From an uncultured Clostridia bacterium (GTDB lineage: Bacteria > Bacillota > Clostridia > Saccharofermentanales > Saccharofermentanaceae), in NCBI GenBank assembly GCA_947167045.1, contig CAMVGO010000008.1, positions 1-61,057 of the forward strand: DNA of 61,057 nt, read 5' to 3'. Under the pieces are notes generated by a model that was not told the origin of the DNA, searched no databases, and was given only the letters and a program-made list of their open reading frames with translations. How positions within the stretch are numbered: position 1 is the first letter of the stretch; every line of letters begins with the position of its first letter. A program made the translations under genes and the position numbers. Positions 15,726 to 23,520 of the stretch are shown here, in pieces.

Positions 15726-18026
15726 TCAACGTATGTCTCTGCCAGTCTTCTTTCTTATCTTCTCCTGATAGAGAAGTCCGTCTGCATTATTGATGACATC
15801 GTAGATATCGACATTGCCTGTTACTCTGAACTTGTATATGCCTGTACTCATCTCGATCGGGTAGGGCTTGTTCGCAAACTTGTTATAACGCTTGGTGACC
15901 TTCTCTATCCTGCTCTTCATGGCTACGGTATCACAATCGGCACCGGTAATGGCAAGAGCGATAAACTCATCGCCGCCGAACCTTCCGATGATGTCGGAAT
16001 CTCTGAACGATTCCTGCAGGACCTGAGCGATAGTCCTTAACGCAAAATCCCCGTCATCATGTCCGAACTCGTCGTTTACCATCTTGAGGTTATCCATGTC
16101 CGCATAGCATATGATCGCGATCTTGCCCTGGTTGGCAGGATCTCCCAGAGCCTTCTCGGAATTGGAGATGAAGCCTCTTCTGTTATAAAGTCCGGTAAGC
16201 TCGTCCTTCTGGGCGATCTCCTCGAGCATCGTATTATCCCTGATAAATCTCTCAAGTGAATTCTGCAGAGCCTGCTTGACCTTATTCTGTTCTTCCATCA
16301 TGAAGAGAGATCTGAGCGTGACAGACAGCTGTGAAGATACAGAAGACACACTGAAAGAATCAGAAATCTGAAGCTCGTTTACGAGCAGTCCGTATACATC
16401 CTCGCCCACGAAGAGCGGAGAAACTATCATGGTGCGGCGCTCATCTCCGGTAATGAATTCATTTTCGAAGATGCTCTCCGTACGCAGGAGCTGCTGTTCA
16501 TCGGTCAGCGTCTTCAATTCTCCGCCGTCACTTATGGCCTTTAACAGGATGGATGTCGGCGGAGTCCAGTTGAACATACCGTGGTTCTTGATATTACCCT
16601 GGAAAAGATATAGGAACGACCTCGTAAATCCGAGTCCGCTGAATCCTCCGAGGAGATGCTCATACGGAATGTTGAATCCGTTCTCATTCAGGAAGACCTC
16701 ACCCATCTGGCGGTTTACCATTCCGCGCATTCTCTCGCTCCTTCTCCTTGCCGAATTGACAGGAAGGGTACGCGAGAATGTCATTCGTCTGAAGTATCTT
16801 GCAAACACCTCGTTTACAAGCACACGGTCATGATCGTTGCCGAATGCCTCGAGTGCCTTGCTCTGCATTGCCTGGATGGTATTAAAGCACTTTTCTCTCG
16901 TCGAGAGCACGAAAAGATCAGTTCTCAAGAGCTTTGCGAATTTCCCGTCCATCTCCTCTATCACGGCCTGCTTTTCGTCAGCCTTCAGGAATTCGATATA
17001 TGACCTCAGAAAATCCTCGAGAGCTTCATTTACTGCTTCGGTCTCGACAAAATCATTAAACAGATAATCCTTTACTCCTGCGATAAAATCCGTGCTGTCA
17101 TTCTCGCAGTCAGCGATATTCATTCTCTCGTACATTACGCCGATATCGAAATCATCGCATCCGCAGGAACTCCTCTGCACGAGGTGCGTCTCGACCGTCA
17201 TGTCCTTTAACACGGAACCGTTGATATAGTTCTCGGCATTGAGCACAGCCTTATATGCGAGCGAGGCCGAACTTGCTTCGACCGTCGTAAGAGGCGGCTC
17301 TAAAGAGATAGAGAAAACGTCGTCGTCGAATCCCGCGATAAGGATATCCTTGCCGGGAACCAGACCTCTCTTCGCGAGTGCGTTATAACCACCGACGGCC
17401 ATCGAGTCGTTTGCGAAAACAATGGCATCCAGATGATCGTTCTGATCGAGGAGTTCGTTTACCGCATCCTCGCTCGCCATCGAGAAATCACCGTATACGA
17501 CTTTGTGTGCATCAAAAGGAATGTTGTTCTCTTTGAGAACGCTCCTGTAAATGTCGAGTCTTTCCCTGGCGTCGCGGTTTGTAACAGGGCCGGATACAAA
17601 ACCTATATCCGAAGCCTTATGCTTATTGATCAGATGAACGAGAAGACTGCGAAGTCCCGATGCGTTATCGAAAGTTACCGAATGATAACCTTCAAAATCC
17701 GAGAAGAGGCATACGATGGGGACATTCGGCATAGCCTGCAAAAAGCGCTTCTGCGTATCGATGTCGGCTCTCGAACAGATCATGCCCTGAAGGATGTATA
17801 TGATGTCGACATTGCGCTCCGTTGGAAGACTGAACACCGTGTTGTACTGGTATTCATATCTCTTATCGGCATACTTGCTGTCTGTCTTTCCGATGTAGTG
17901 GCCGGGGAAAACGAAAAGGTTCGCACCCAGTACTTTTGCTGCCTGCTCGGCACCGATGGCAGCCTGGTTGGAGAAATAGTTATCAATGTCATCAATGACA
18001 AATCCGATATTGATCCTTCGCTTCAT
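15726..18026 (-). CDS. LacI-type sensor domain-GGDEF diguanylate cyclase
   Basis: 766-residue soluble protein with no signal peptide. Residues 1-290 match the sugar-binding fold of LacI/GalR regulators (opening INIGFVIDDIDNYFSNQAA and containing IVFANDSMAVGGYNALAKRG and ILIAGFDDD) but no helix-turn-helix precedes it. A Cys pair in SSCGCDDFD closes that domain. A helical and GAF-like middle follows. The C-terminal 165 residues are a GGDEF domain with an intact RFGGDEF active site and an RxxD product-inhibition site (RDSD) five residues before it. Predicted to make c-di-GMP in response to a cytoplasmic ligand. AAGGAG precedes the ATG. Confidence 0.88.
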   Translation of the reverse strand: MKRRINIGFVIDDIDNYFSNQAAIGAEQAAKVLGANLFVFPGHYIGKTDSKYADKRYEYQYNTVFSLPTERNVDIIYILQGMICSRADIDTQKRFLQAMPNVPIVCLFSDFEGYHSVTFDNASGLRSLLVHLINKHKASDIGFVSGPVTNRDARERLDIYRSVLKENNIPFDAHKVVYGDFSMASEDAVNELLDQNDHLDAIVFANDSMAVGGYNALAKRGLVPGKDILIAGFDDDVFSISLEPPLTTVEASSASLAYKAVLNAENYINGSVLKDMTVETHLVQRSSCGCDDFDIGVMYERMNIADCENDSTDFIAGVKDYLFNDFVETEAVNEALEDFLRSYIEFLKADEKQAVIEEMDGKFAKLLRTDLFVLSTREKCFNTIQAMQSKALEAFGNDHDRVLVNEVFARYFRRMTFSRTLPVNSARRRSERMRGMVNRQMGEVFLNENGFNIPYEHLLGGFSGLGFTRSFLYLFQGNIKNHGMFNWTPPTSILLKAISDGGELKTLTDEQQLLRTESIFENEFITGDERRTMIVSPLFVGEDVYGLLVNELQISDSFSVSSVSSQLSVTLRSLFMMEEQNKVKQALQNSLERFIRDNTMLEEIAQKDELTGLYNRRGFISNSEKALGDPANQGKIAIICYADMDNLKMVNDEFGHDDGDFALRTIAQVLQESFRDSDIIGRFGGDEFIALAITGADCDTVAMKSRIEKVTKRYNKFANKPYPIEMSTGIYKFRVTGNVDIYDVINNADGLLYQEKIRKKTGRDIR

Positions 18027-18100
18027 ACTCCGCCACTCCTTAAAATAATCTGACGATATTTTATCACAGAACAGATCTTATATCTGACGCAGTCAGCAGA

Positions 18101-21100
18101 TCAGATCCCGTGCAGTCTCTTCCTTGCCATCTTGTCGGCATACATCCTGGAATCAGCTTCCAGGATCATGTCTTCGATGTCGATATTCCTGTCTATCACA
18201 CGCTCCGAGATGCCGAGGCTCGCCCCGACTTCAAAGGGTTTGTCGGTCATGGCCGGATCCGCATCTGCGTTCTGCTCGATCTCATTGCGGATATCCCTGA
18301 CTTCTTCTTCATGTTTCCTGTCGCTGACTATCGCGAAAGCAAACTCGTCTCCGCCGTATCTGGCAGCCACTCCGTTGTCCTTAACATACTTCATTATCGC
18401 CCTCGCGAGCGTCTGTATCGCAACATCCCCGTTCTCGTGTCCGTACGTATCGTTTATGGTCTTGAGCTTATCCATGTCTATGGAGAACAAAGAAAGTATC
18501 CTGCCTGCATTTGCGGGCGTATTAAGGAGCTTGTTGATAACGGCGAAGAAACCTCTTCTGTTATAAAGCCCCGTGAGGAAATCCTGCTCTGAGAGCAGTT
18601 CGTTCGTCTTGTTCGTTGATATGAGTTTTCTGTTGTTGTTTACGGCATTAACCGCAGCATTTACAAAGTGACTGAACTCTTCGAAACGCTGCTCGGACCT
18701 TAAGGTGATGACATCATAACCGTTGACGACATAACCGAATGTTTCCGTGCTCGATCTTATCTGCCTGAAGAGAAGCACATTGATGTTGCTGTCGGGAGCA
18801 AGGATCAGATCGTAATCAGGTATGGGATATTTCATCCGGTAGAATTTCTGCGCATTCGTGTACTTGTTGGATCTGCCGTGGAAAACGCTGTGGCAGCAGT
18901 TATCCTCTTCCAATACGCCAACAAAATAATACTGGCTCTTCCACACCCATAGTGAATTTCTTAAGTTGTCCGCAGCTTCGTCGAGATTGTCGGTAGCCGT
19001 CATGCGGGAGACGAAGCGTCCCATTTCGAGCATATGCCTGAATGCATCCTGATTCTCTTCCGCAAGTTCGTCAACGATTTCCGACCAAGGGAAATCAGAG
19101 AGTTTCTTGCATCCGCATGACTGCATAAATCTTGACCTGTAAGGGATAAGGAAGGAATCATCTTTAATGCTCTTCATCTTTTCCCAATCGCGTATCCTCA
19201 AAAGGATCTGCTCCGGGATCTTTTCGTATTCAAGTTCGCATGTGGTCAGTACCGGATCGTTATATCTGCCCTGCCATATACCGTCAAAGCCAGTAACTAT
19301 TACGTCTTCCGGTATCCTGATCTGCCTTTTGCGGAGCGAATCACATACACCTATAGCCATCGAATCGTTCGCGCATATTATGGCATCGGGAAGCTCATAT
19401 CCGTTCTCAAGAACTTCATCCATTACCGTAAGGGCGCGCGCCTGCCAGAAGTCACTGTAGAAGATCTTCGCGGAATCAGGATCGATGCCGTGCTTTTCGA
19501 GAACCTTCTTAAATATCGCGATCCTCTCTTCAGAGAAAGGATTATCCTTAAAACCGGCAAACATATCGAGTTTCTTCGCACCGTGCTCCGTGACAACATG
19601 TTCCACGACGGACTCAAATCCCGTGCCGTAATCGAAATCAGCATTTACGCATCCGTTCAGAGGATACTGGAAAGTGATGACAGGAACATCCATCCTGTGG
19701 CCTATATCGGCAAGGCGCTCAATGACCTCTCTCGTCTTGATCATCTCACCGAAAACAATGATCGAAGCAAGTTCCATCCTTGATAACAGATCCGCAAACT
19801 CTTTCTCGAGTTCGGCCTGCGTGGTGTCGGGATTATTAACGTTGAAAGTAAAGCTTGCGATAACATAATCCTTCGTCACTTCAGGTGTCTGGAGAGCGCT
19901 GAGGAAAAGGCTGAAATTGTCAGAATCGTCCCACACTCCGCATACGGCGATTATCTTACGCCTGTTGTCATTTCCCTCTCTTTTCTTGAGCGAGATATTG
20001 CGGATATGTATCGACGCTTTTGAAATGGCACTGATGGCGAAAATGACGGAAGCGCTGTCAAAATCCTCGGAAGGCTCAAAGAGCATCCTGTGCTTTTGCC
20101 AGTTGCGGTCGAGTCTTATCGAATATGCTTCCGTAACGGGCTTCTGCTCCTCATCGTCAGAAACGAAAAGACATTTTATGTTGCGTTCCTCATCTGCTCT
20201 TCCGTCGAAAGAGAACTCATAGGAGACACCCTGCTTAAAACAGAATCCGTTCTGCAGGAGCCTCGCCTCACCCGATACGCCCGAAATGAACGACGGCGTG
20301 ATAATGAGCTCGTCTTCCATGAAACTGACATTGGTATTAAGATCACCTTCGGCAACATAGAAAGAATTGTAATCACCGACCCGCTTCGGCTTTGAAGGAT
20401 CTGCATCTCCGGTATCGAGAGAAAGTATGCGTGCGGGTCTTACGACATCCCTGTCATAAACAGCCTTCTGATAGTATCTGACATAATCCACCAGAAGCTC
20501 TGAATCATTATCCTTTAGTTCCGCCTGGCCGTCGTTTCCTTTTCCCTTTTTGTCATCGCTGACGGAAACTCCGATGACCACATGGAAAGGCTTGTCGAAG
20601 GGCGCGGGATAAGGCTCTTCGGTCTCACCTGTCCTGGCAAACCAGTAAGACGTTCTGTAATATTCTTTACCGTCGCAGGAGAAGATGATCTCGTCCTGAT
20701 CCCATTCGCATGAAAAGATATGGAACTCGGAAGAAAAATCTGTATTGAGCCTTCTGAAGTTTCCGGAACGTTCTGTGTACGGATATCCGAAAGCAACACG
20801 TGAAACAGCTTCATCAGTCCTTCCGCCCGCGATCTCGACTATGTCTATCTGTCCGTGCAGAGGAAATTCCCTGTAATCTGATGAGGCCTCATCGTAGGCT
20901 TCCGTCGGCATAAGACGTATATAGCTCAAAAGACCTTTTGCCTTCGGAACCTTGATCCTGGCTACAATCTTGCCGTAGGTGTAATCACGCTTGCCGTATG
21001 TGCTGACTCTTCCGGAAAGATATCTGAGTTCGCCGGAATTGTTTGTAGTGATCTTGGGCCTGATGCAAAGACAGCTGTCCTTGATATCAAGACACTGATC

Positions 21101-21244
21101 ACCGCAGTATTCCTGACGTTCGCCGCTGATCCAGCCGGGTGCGCGTGTTTCCGCACTCCATATTGCATCGTTGATGGAACTGTTGTTAAATTCGTCGGAC
21201 CAGACTACATGAAATCCGTCCGGTAAAGAGATCTTGGTACTCAT
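18101..21244 (-). CDS. GH16-like/CBM-like/LacI-sensor/GGDEF fusion protein
   Basis: 1047 residues, no signal peptide or membrane helix. Domains in order: GH16 beta-glucanase-like fold (8-257; WSDEF at 15-19, YLSGRVSTYGK, YTYGKIVARIKVP); CBM4/9-like beta sandwich (about 288-421); LacI-type periplasmic-binding fold (430-712; IICANDSMAIG, IVTGFDG) closing with SCGCKK; GAF-like region (720-870); GGDEF domain with RYGGDEF at 962-968. In the GH16 motif the nucleophile Glu is Gln (GQIDIVE, 131-137) and the usual subsite tryptophans are absent (GLLSYIRLMP), so hydrolysis is unlikely and carbohydrate sensing more so. No RxxD inhibition site. The start at 21244 is preferred; upstream codons overlap DUF47. 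The ribosome site is weak. Confidence 0.85.
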   Translation of the reverse strand: MSTKISLPDGFHVVWSDEFNNSSINDAIWSAETRAPGWISGERQEYCGDQCLDIKDSCLCIRPKITTNNSGELRYLSGRVSTYGKRDYTYGKIVARIKVPKAKGLLSYIRLMPTEAYDEASSDYREFPLHGQIDIVEIAGGRTDEAVSRVAFGYPYTERSGNFRRLNTDFSSEFHIFSCEWDQDEIIFSCDGKEYYRTSYWFARTGETEEPYPAPFDKPFHVVIGVSVSDDKKGKGNDGQAELKDNDSELLVDYVRYYQKAVYDRDVVRPARILSLDTGDADPSKPKRVGDYNSFYVAEGDLNTNVSFMEDELIITPSFISGVSGEARLLQNGFCFKQGVSYEFSFDGRADEERNIKCLFVSDDEEQKPVTEAYSIRLDRNWQKHRMLFEPSEDFDSASVIFAISAISKASIHIRNISLKKREGNDNRRKIIAVCGVWDDSDNFSLFLSALQTPEVTKDYVIASFTFNVNNPDTTQAELEKEFADLLSRMELASIIVFGEMIKTREVIERLADIGHRMDVPVITFQYPLNGCVNADFDYGTGFESVVEHVVTEHGAKKLDMFAGFKDNPFSEERIAIFKKVLEKHGIDPDSAKIFYSDFWQARALTVMDEVLENGYELPDAIICANDSMAIGVCDSLRKRQIRIPEDVIVTGFDGIWQGRYNDPVLTTCELEYEKIPEQILLRIRDWEKMKSIKDDSFLIPYRSRFMQSCGCKKLSDFPWSEIVDELAEENQDAFRHMLEMGRFVSRMTATDNLDEAADNLRNSLWVWKSQYYFVGVLEEDNCCHSVFHGRSNKYTNAQKFYRMKYPIPDYDLILAPDSNINVLLFRQIRSSTETFGYVVNGYDVITLRSEQRFEEFSHFVNAAVNAVNNNRKLISTNKTNELLSEQDFLTGLYNRRGFFAVINKLLNTPANAGRILSLFSIDMDKLKTINDTYGHENGDVAIQTLARAIMKYVKDNGVAARYGGDEFAFAIVSDRKHEEEVRDIRNEIEQNADADPAMTDKPFEVGASLGISERVIDRNIDIEDMILEADSRMYADKMARKRLHGI

Positions 21245-21275
21245 TCGGGAACGGTTCGGAAAAAAATTAAAAGTA

Positions 21276-21929
21276 TTACTCGTCAGCCTTAAAAAAATCG
21301 GAATCGTTGTTTCTGGCCATAATATACTTGTAGCAGTCATCGGCACTGACTTCAAATGCCTTGAAGATATCCTTAACCGCGTCATAGATGGCCTTGCATC
21401 TGATGATATCAACTGTATCGTGAGCCTGTGAGAAGAGGCCAAAGATGAGCATGTCATACATCTTGTAGAAATCGACCTTGAAAGCATCGAACTCATTGAT
21501 CGCCCTGATGAAAAGTTCCTTATTCTCAGGTTCATATGTGCGCATGAGGTTCAGAAGATGCATTTCCTTCTTTACACAGCCGGCAATGGCATTAACGCTT
21601 GCCTTGATACCCGGATTTACCGTCCTAGTGTTGTAACGCACGATCGTCATGGAAAGCTCGTCGAGCATATCAACACACTCTTCGATATGTCTTGCCATCT
21701 GGAAGACGGTTATCCTCTTCTCGGGATCAGGTTCAACGGCATGTAATCTGTCCGCAAATTCGTGGAATACATGATCGCCGTCATCTTCAAGCTTATTGAT
21801 GCGACGTGAGATAGCAACTCTGTCTTCTATCTTCTCGAGCATACCCAAGAGCTCGACACATTCTTCATTAAGTATCTCAGACAGCTGCTGAGCATGATCG
21901 AATAAAAACTCGCGATCTTCTGTTGTCAT
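21276..21929 (-). CDS. DUF47/PhoU-like protein
   Basis: 217-residue all-helical soluble protein of the DUF47 (PhoU-like) family, recognised from the pattern of acidic/hydrophobic helices with conserved EECVDMLDELSMTIVRYN and the internal ...DDGDHVFHEF segment. Such proteins usually accompany Pit-type phosphate or metal transporters, but none is next to it. It has its own strong promoter and AGGAGG site and precedes the GH16-GGDEF gene by 31 bases, so it probably leads the signalling transcript. Confidence 0.8.
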   Translation of the reverse strand: MTTEDREFLFDHAQQLSEILNEECVELLGMLEKIEDRVAISRRINKLEDDGDHVFHEFADRLHAVEPDPEKRITVFQMARHIEECVDMLDELSMTIVRYNTRTVNPGIKASVNAIAGCVKKEMHLLNLMRTYEPENKELFIRAINEFDAFKVDFYKMYDMLIFGLFSQAHDTVDIIRCKAIYDAVKDIFKAFEVSADDCYKYIMARNNDSDFFKADE

Positions 21930-21974
21930 CTGTAAAGCCTCCTCTTAGGACGGATTAAAAACAATTTTCAGCTT

Positions 21975-22004
21975 ATTATATATTAACAAAGATATTTAAT
22001 TCAA
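21975..22004 (-). promoter_or_regulatory. SigA promoter of the DUF47-led signalling unit
   Basis: Minus strand: -35 TTGAAT (21999-22004), 18-base spacer, -10 TATAAT (21975-21980), about 45 bases before the ATG. Confidence 0.75.
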
Positions 22005-22035
22005 GAAGAACGCTGTTTTCGGGAATGTCGCTATC

Positions 22036-22078
22036 CTTACAACAAAAACTGCCTCAGGTGAAGAACACTTGAGGCAGT
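22036..22078 (-). terminator. Terminator after sepF
   Basis: A 13-bp stem with one mismatch (ACTGCCTCAAGTG against CACCTGAGGCAGT, minus strand) followed by TTTTTGTTGT. It starts 25 bases past the sepF stop codon. Confidence 0.88.
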
Positions 22079-22103
22079 CAATAATTTCGAAATTTGATTT
22101 ATA

Positions 22104-22598
22104 TCAGAGAGCGGAAACCTTTGTACCCATAGCTTCTGCATCCTGGTTCTCAACAACGAGATTTACAGACTTGGGTGTGCAAACGAAAGTTGTCTTAACA
22201 GGTGTGGGCTCTACTCTGCCGCCTAATGCATAAACACCGCCGCTGATGTAGTCAACTACACGCTGGTTCTTTTCTGTGTTAGTGAGGTTGCAGATTACGA
22301 TATGACCTTCACGGATGTGATCGCAAACGATCTGGCTTGTTCTGATATCGAAAGGTGTAAGCATGATAACTGTTGCGTTATGCTGCATTACAGGTGTAGT
22401 AACAGCGGGTTCCTGAACGAAAGTGCGGGGCTCTTCATCATAAACTTCCTCAGTGATAGGCTCCTGCATAAAAGATTCTTCTTCGTCAAGGTTATATCCC
22501 ATATCTTCACCGTAGAATTCCTGCTTGTCTGTCTGCTGTCCGCCGCCTACAGGTGTAAACATGCTGTCGATAAAACCCTTAAAACTAAAATTGCCCAT
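22104..22598 (-). CDS. sepF: Cell division protein SepF
   Basis: FtsZ-binding cytoskeletal protein that anchors the Z ring to the membrane. 164 residues: an N-terminal membrane-binding helix (FSFKGFIDSMF), an acidic disordered linker (about 25-70), and the conserved SepF core (about 78-160) with TPFDIRTSQIVCDHI, NLTNTEKNQRVVDYISG and YALGG. Downstream of yggS as in many Firmicutes, though the usual ylmG/ylmH/divIVA genes do not follow. It has its own promoter and an AAGGAGG site. Confidence 0.95.
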   Translation of the reverse strand: MGNFSFKGFIDSMFTPVGGGQQTDKQEFYGEDMGYNLDEEESFMQEPITEEVYDEEPRTFVQEPAVTTPVMQHNATVIMLTPFDIRTSQIVCDHIREGHIVICNLTNTEKNQRVVDYISGGVYALGGRVEPTPVKTTFVCTPKSVNLVVENQDAEAMGTKVSAL

Positions 22599-22653
22599 TT
22601 GTTTTCCTCCTTAATTATTCGCCCGACCAAGGACATTCATATAACATAATCGG

Positions 22654-22682
22654 ATATTAACGAACTTTGACTTTTACTTCAA
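22654..22682 (-). promoter_or_regulatory. SigA promoter of sepF
   Basis: Minus strand: TTGAAG (22677-22682), 17-base spacer, TAATAT (22654-22659). The 175-base gap upstream also carries an inverted repeat TGTAAC/GTTACA near 22738-22776 whose role is unknown. Confidence 0.7.
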
Positions 22683-22773
22683 TAAATTTGGGCAATATGA
22701 CATAAGACGGTAATTTTAAAAGGGTTATATTACAACGATGTAACAAAAATGAACGTTTTCTGATCGAACAATG

Positions 22774-23520
22774 TTACAACGGCTTATATTGAGATCTGTC
22801 ACCGAATATTGCTGTGCCAATCCTGATATGCGTTGAACCCTCGCAGATAGCGCTCTTGTAATCCTGGCTCATACCCATGGACAAGACATCCCAGCCTTCA
22901 AGTCCGGTATATGACTTAAGCTCTTCGAATATTACTCTTGTTTTTGCAAAGACTTCTCTCGCCTGACCTTCATATGTCTCAATCGGAGCCATTGTCATGA
23001 GGCCTCTTATGCTGATGGAAGGAAGAGCCATGATCTTATCTATAGCAGGCTTCAATTCATGCGGAGCAAAGCCGTGCTTGCTCTCTTCACCGGAAACATT
23101 TGCCTGTAACAGAATAGAAGTTGTAACATTGTTACTAACCGATCTCTTAGATATCTCCTCGGCAAGCTCTATGCTGTTTACAGAGTGGATAAGGCTTGTC
23201 TTTCCGATGATATATTTAACCTTATTCTTTTGTAATGTACCTATAAGATGCCAGTTGACATCTATATCCAATGCGGAAAAACGCTCGACCTTCGGAACGA
23301 GTTCCTGGACACGGTTCTCACCGAGATCCTTAAGTCCGCTCATGGCAGCCGCCTCGGCATATTCCACGGGGAATACTTTTGTGACGCCTATGAGCGTAAC
23401 ACTTCCCTTTTCCCTGCCGGATTCAGCCGTTGCTTCATCGATCGATTCTCTTACCTTCAGGATATTATCGGAGATCATCTTAATCAGATCTTCATTGTAA
23501 TCATATTTCATATCAGTCAA
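22774..23520 (-). CDS. YggS/PipY-family pyridoxal phosphate homeostasis protein
   Basis: 248-residue single-domain PLP-binding TIM barrel of the YggS (YlmE, PipY) family. The PLP lysine lies in LIGVTKVFP, and the family motif HLIGTLQKNKVKYI and the C-terminal LSMGMSQDYKSAI are intact. These proteins buffer free PLP and have no firmly known enzymatic reaction. The start overlaps the end of the HlyD-like gene by eight bases, so both are translationally coupled; sepF follows. Confidence 0.93.
   Translation of the reverse strand: MTDMKYDYNEDLIKMISDNILKVRESIDEATAESGREKGSVTLIGVTKVFPVEYAEAAAMSGLKDLGENRVQELVPKVERFSALDIDVNWHLIGTLQKNKVKYIIGKTSLIHSVNSIELAEEISKRSVSNNVTTSILLQANVSGEESKHGFAPHELKPAIDKIMALPSISIRGLMTMAPIETYEGQAREVFAKTRVIFEELKSYTGLEGWDVLSMGMSQDYKSAICEGSTHIRIGTAIFGDRSQYKPL

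Noticed and set aside
15726..18026. LacI-family transcription regulator
   Set aside because: The sugar-binding fold is present but there is no helix-turn-helix at the N-terminus; the output domain is GGDEF.
21245..21535. N-terminal extension of the GH16-GGDEF frame by 97 residues
   Set aside because: It lies out of frame over the well-supported DUF47 gene, has Ser/Arg-rich composition without any domain, and the GH16 fold begins right after 21244.
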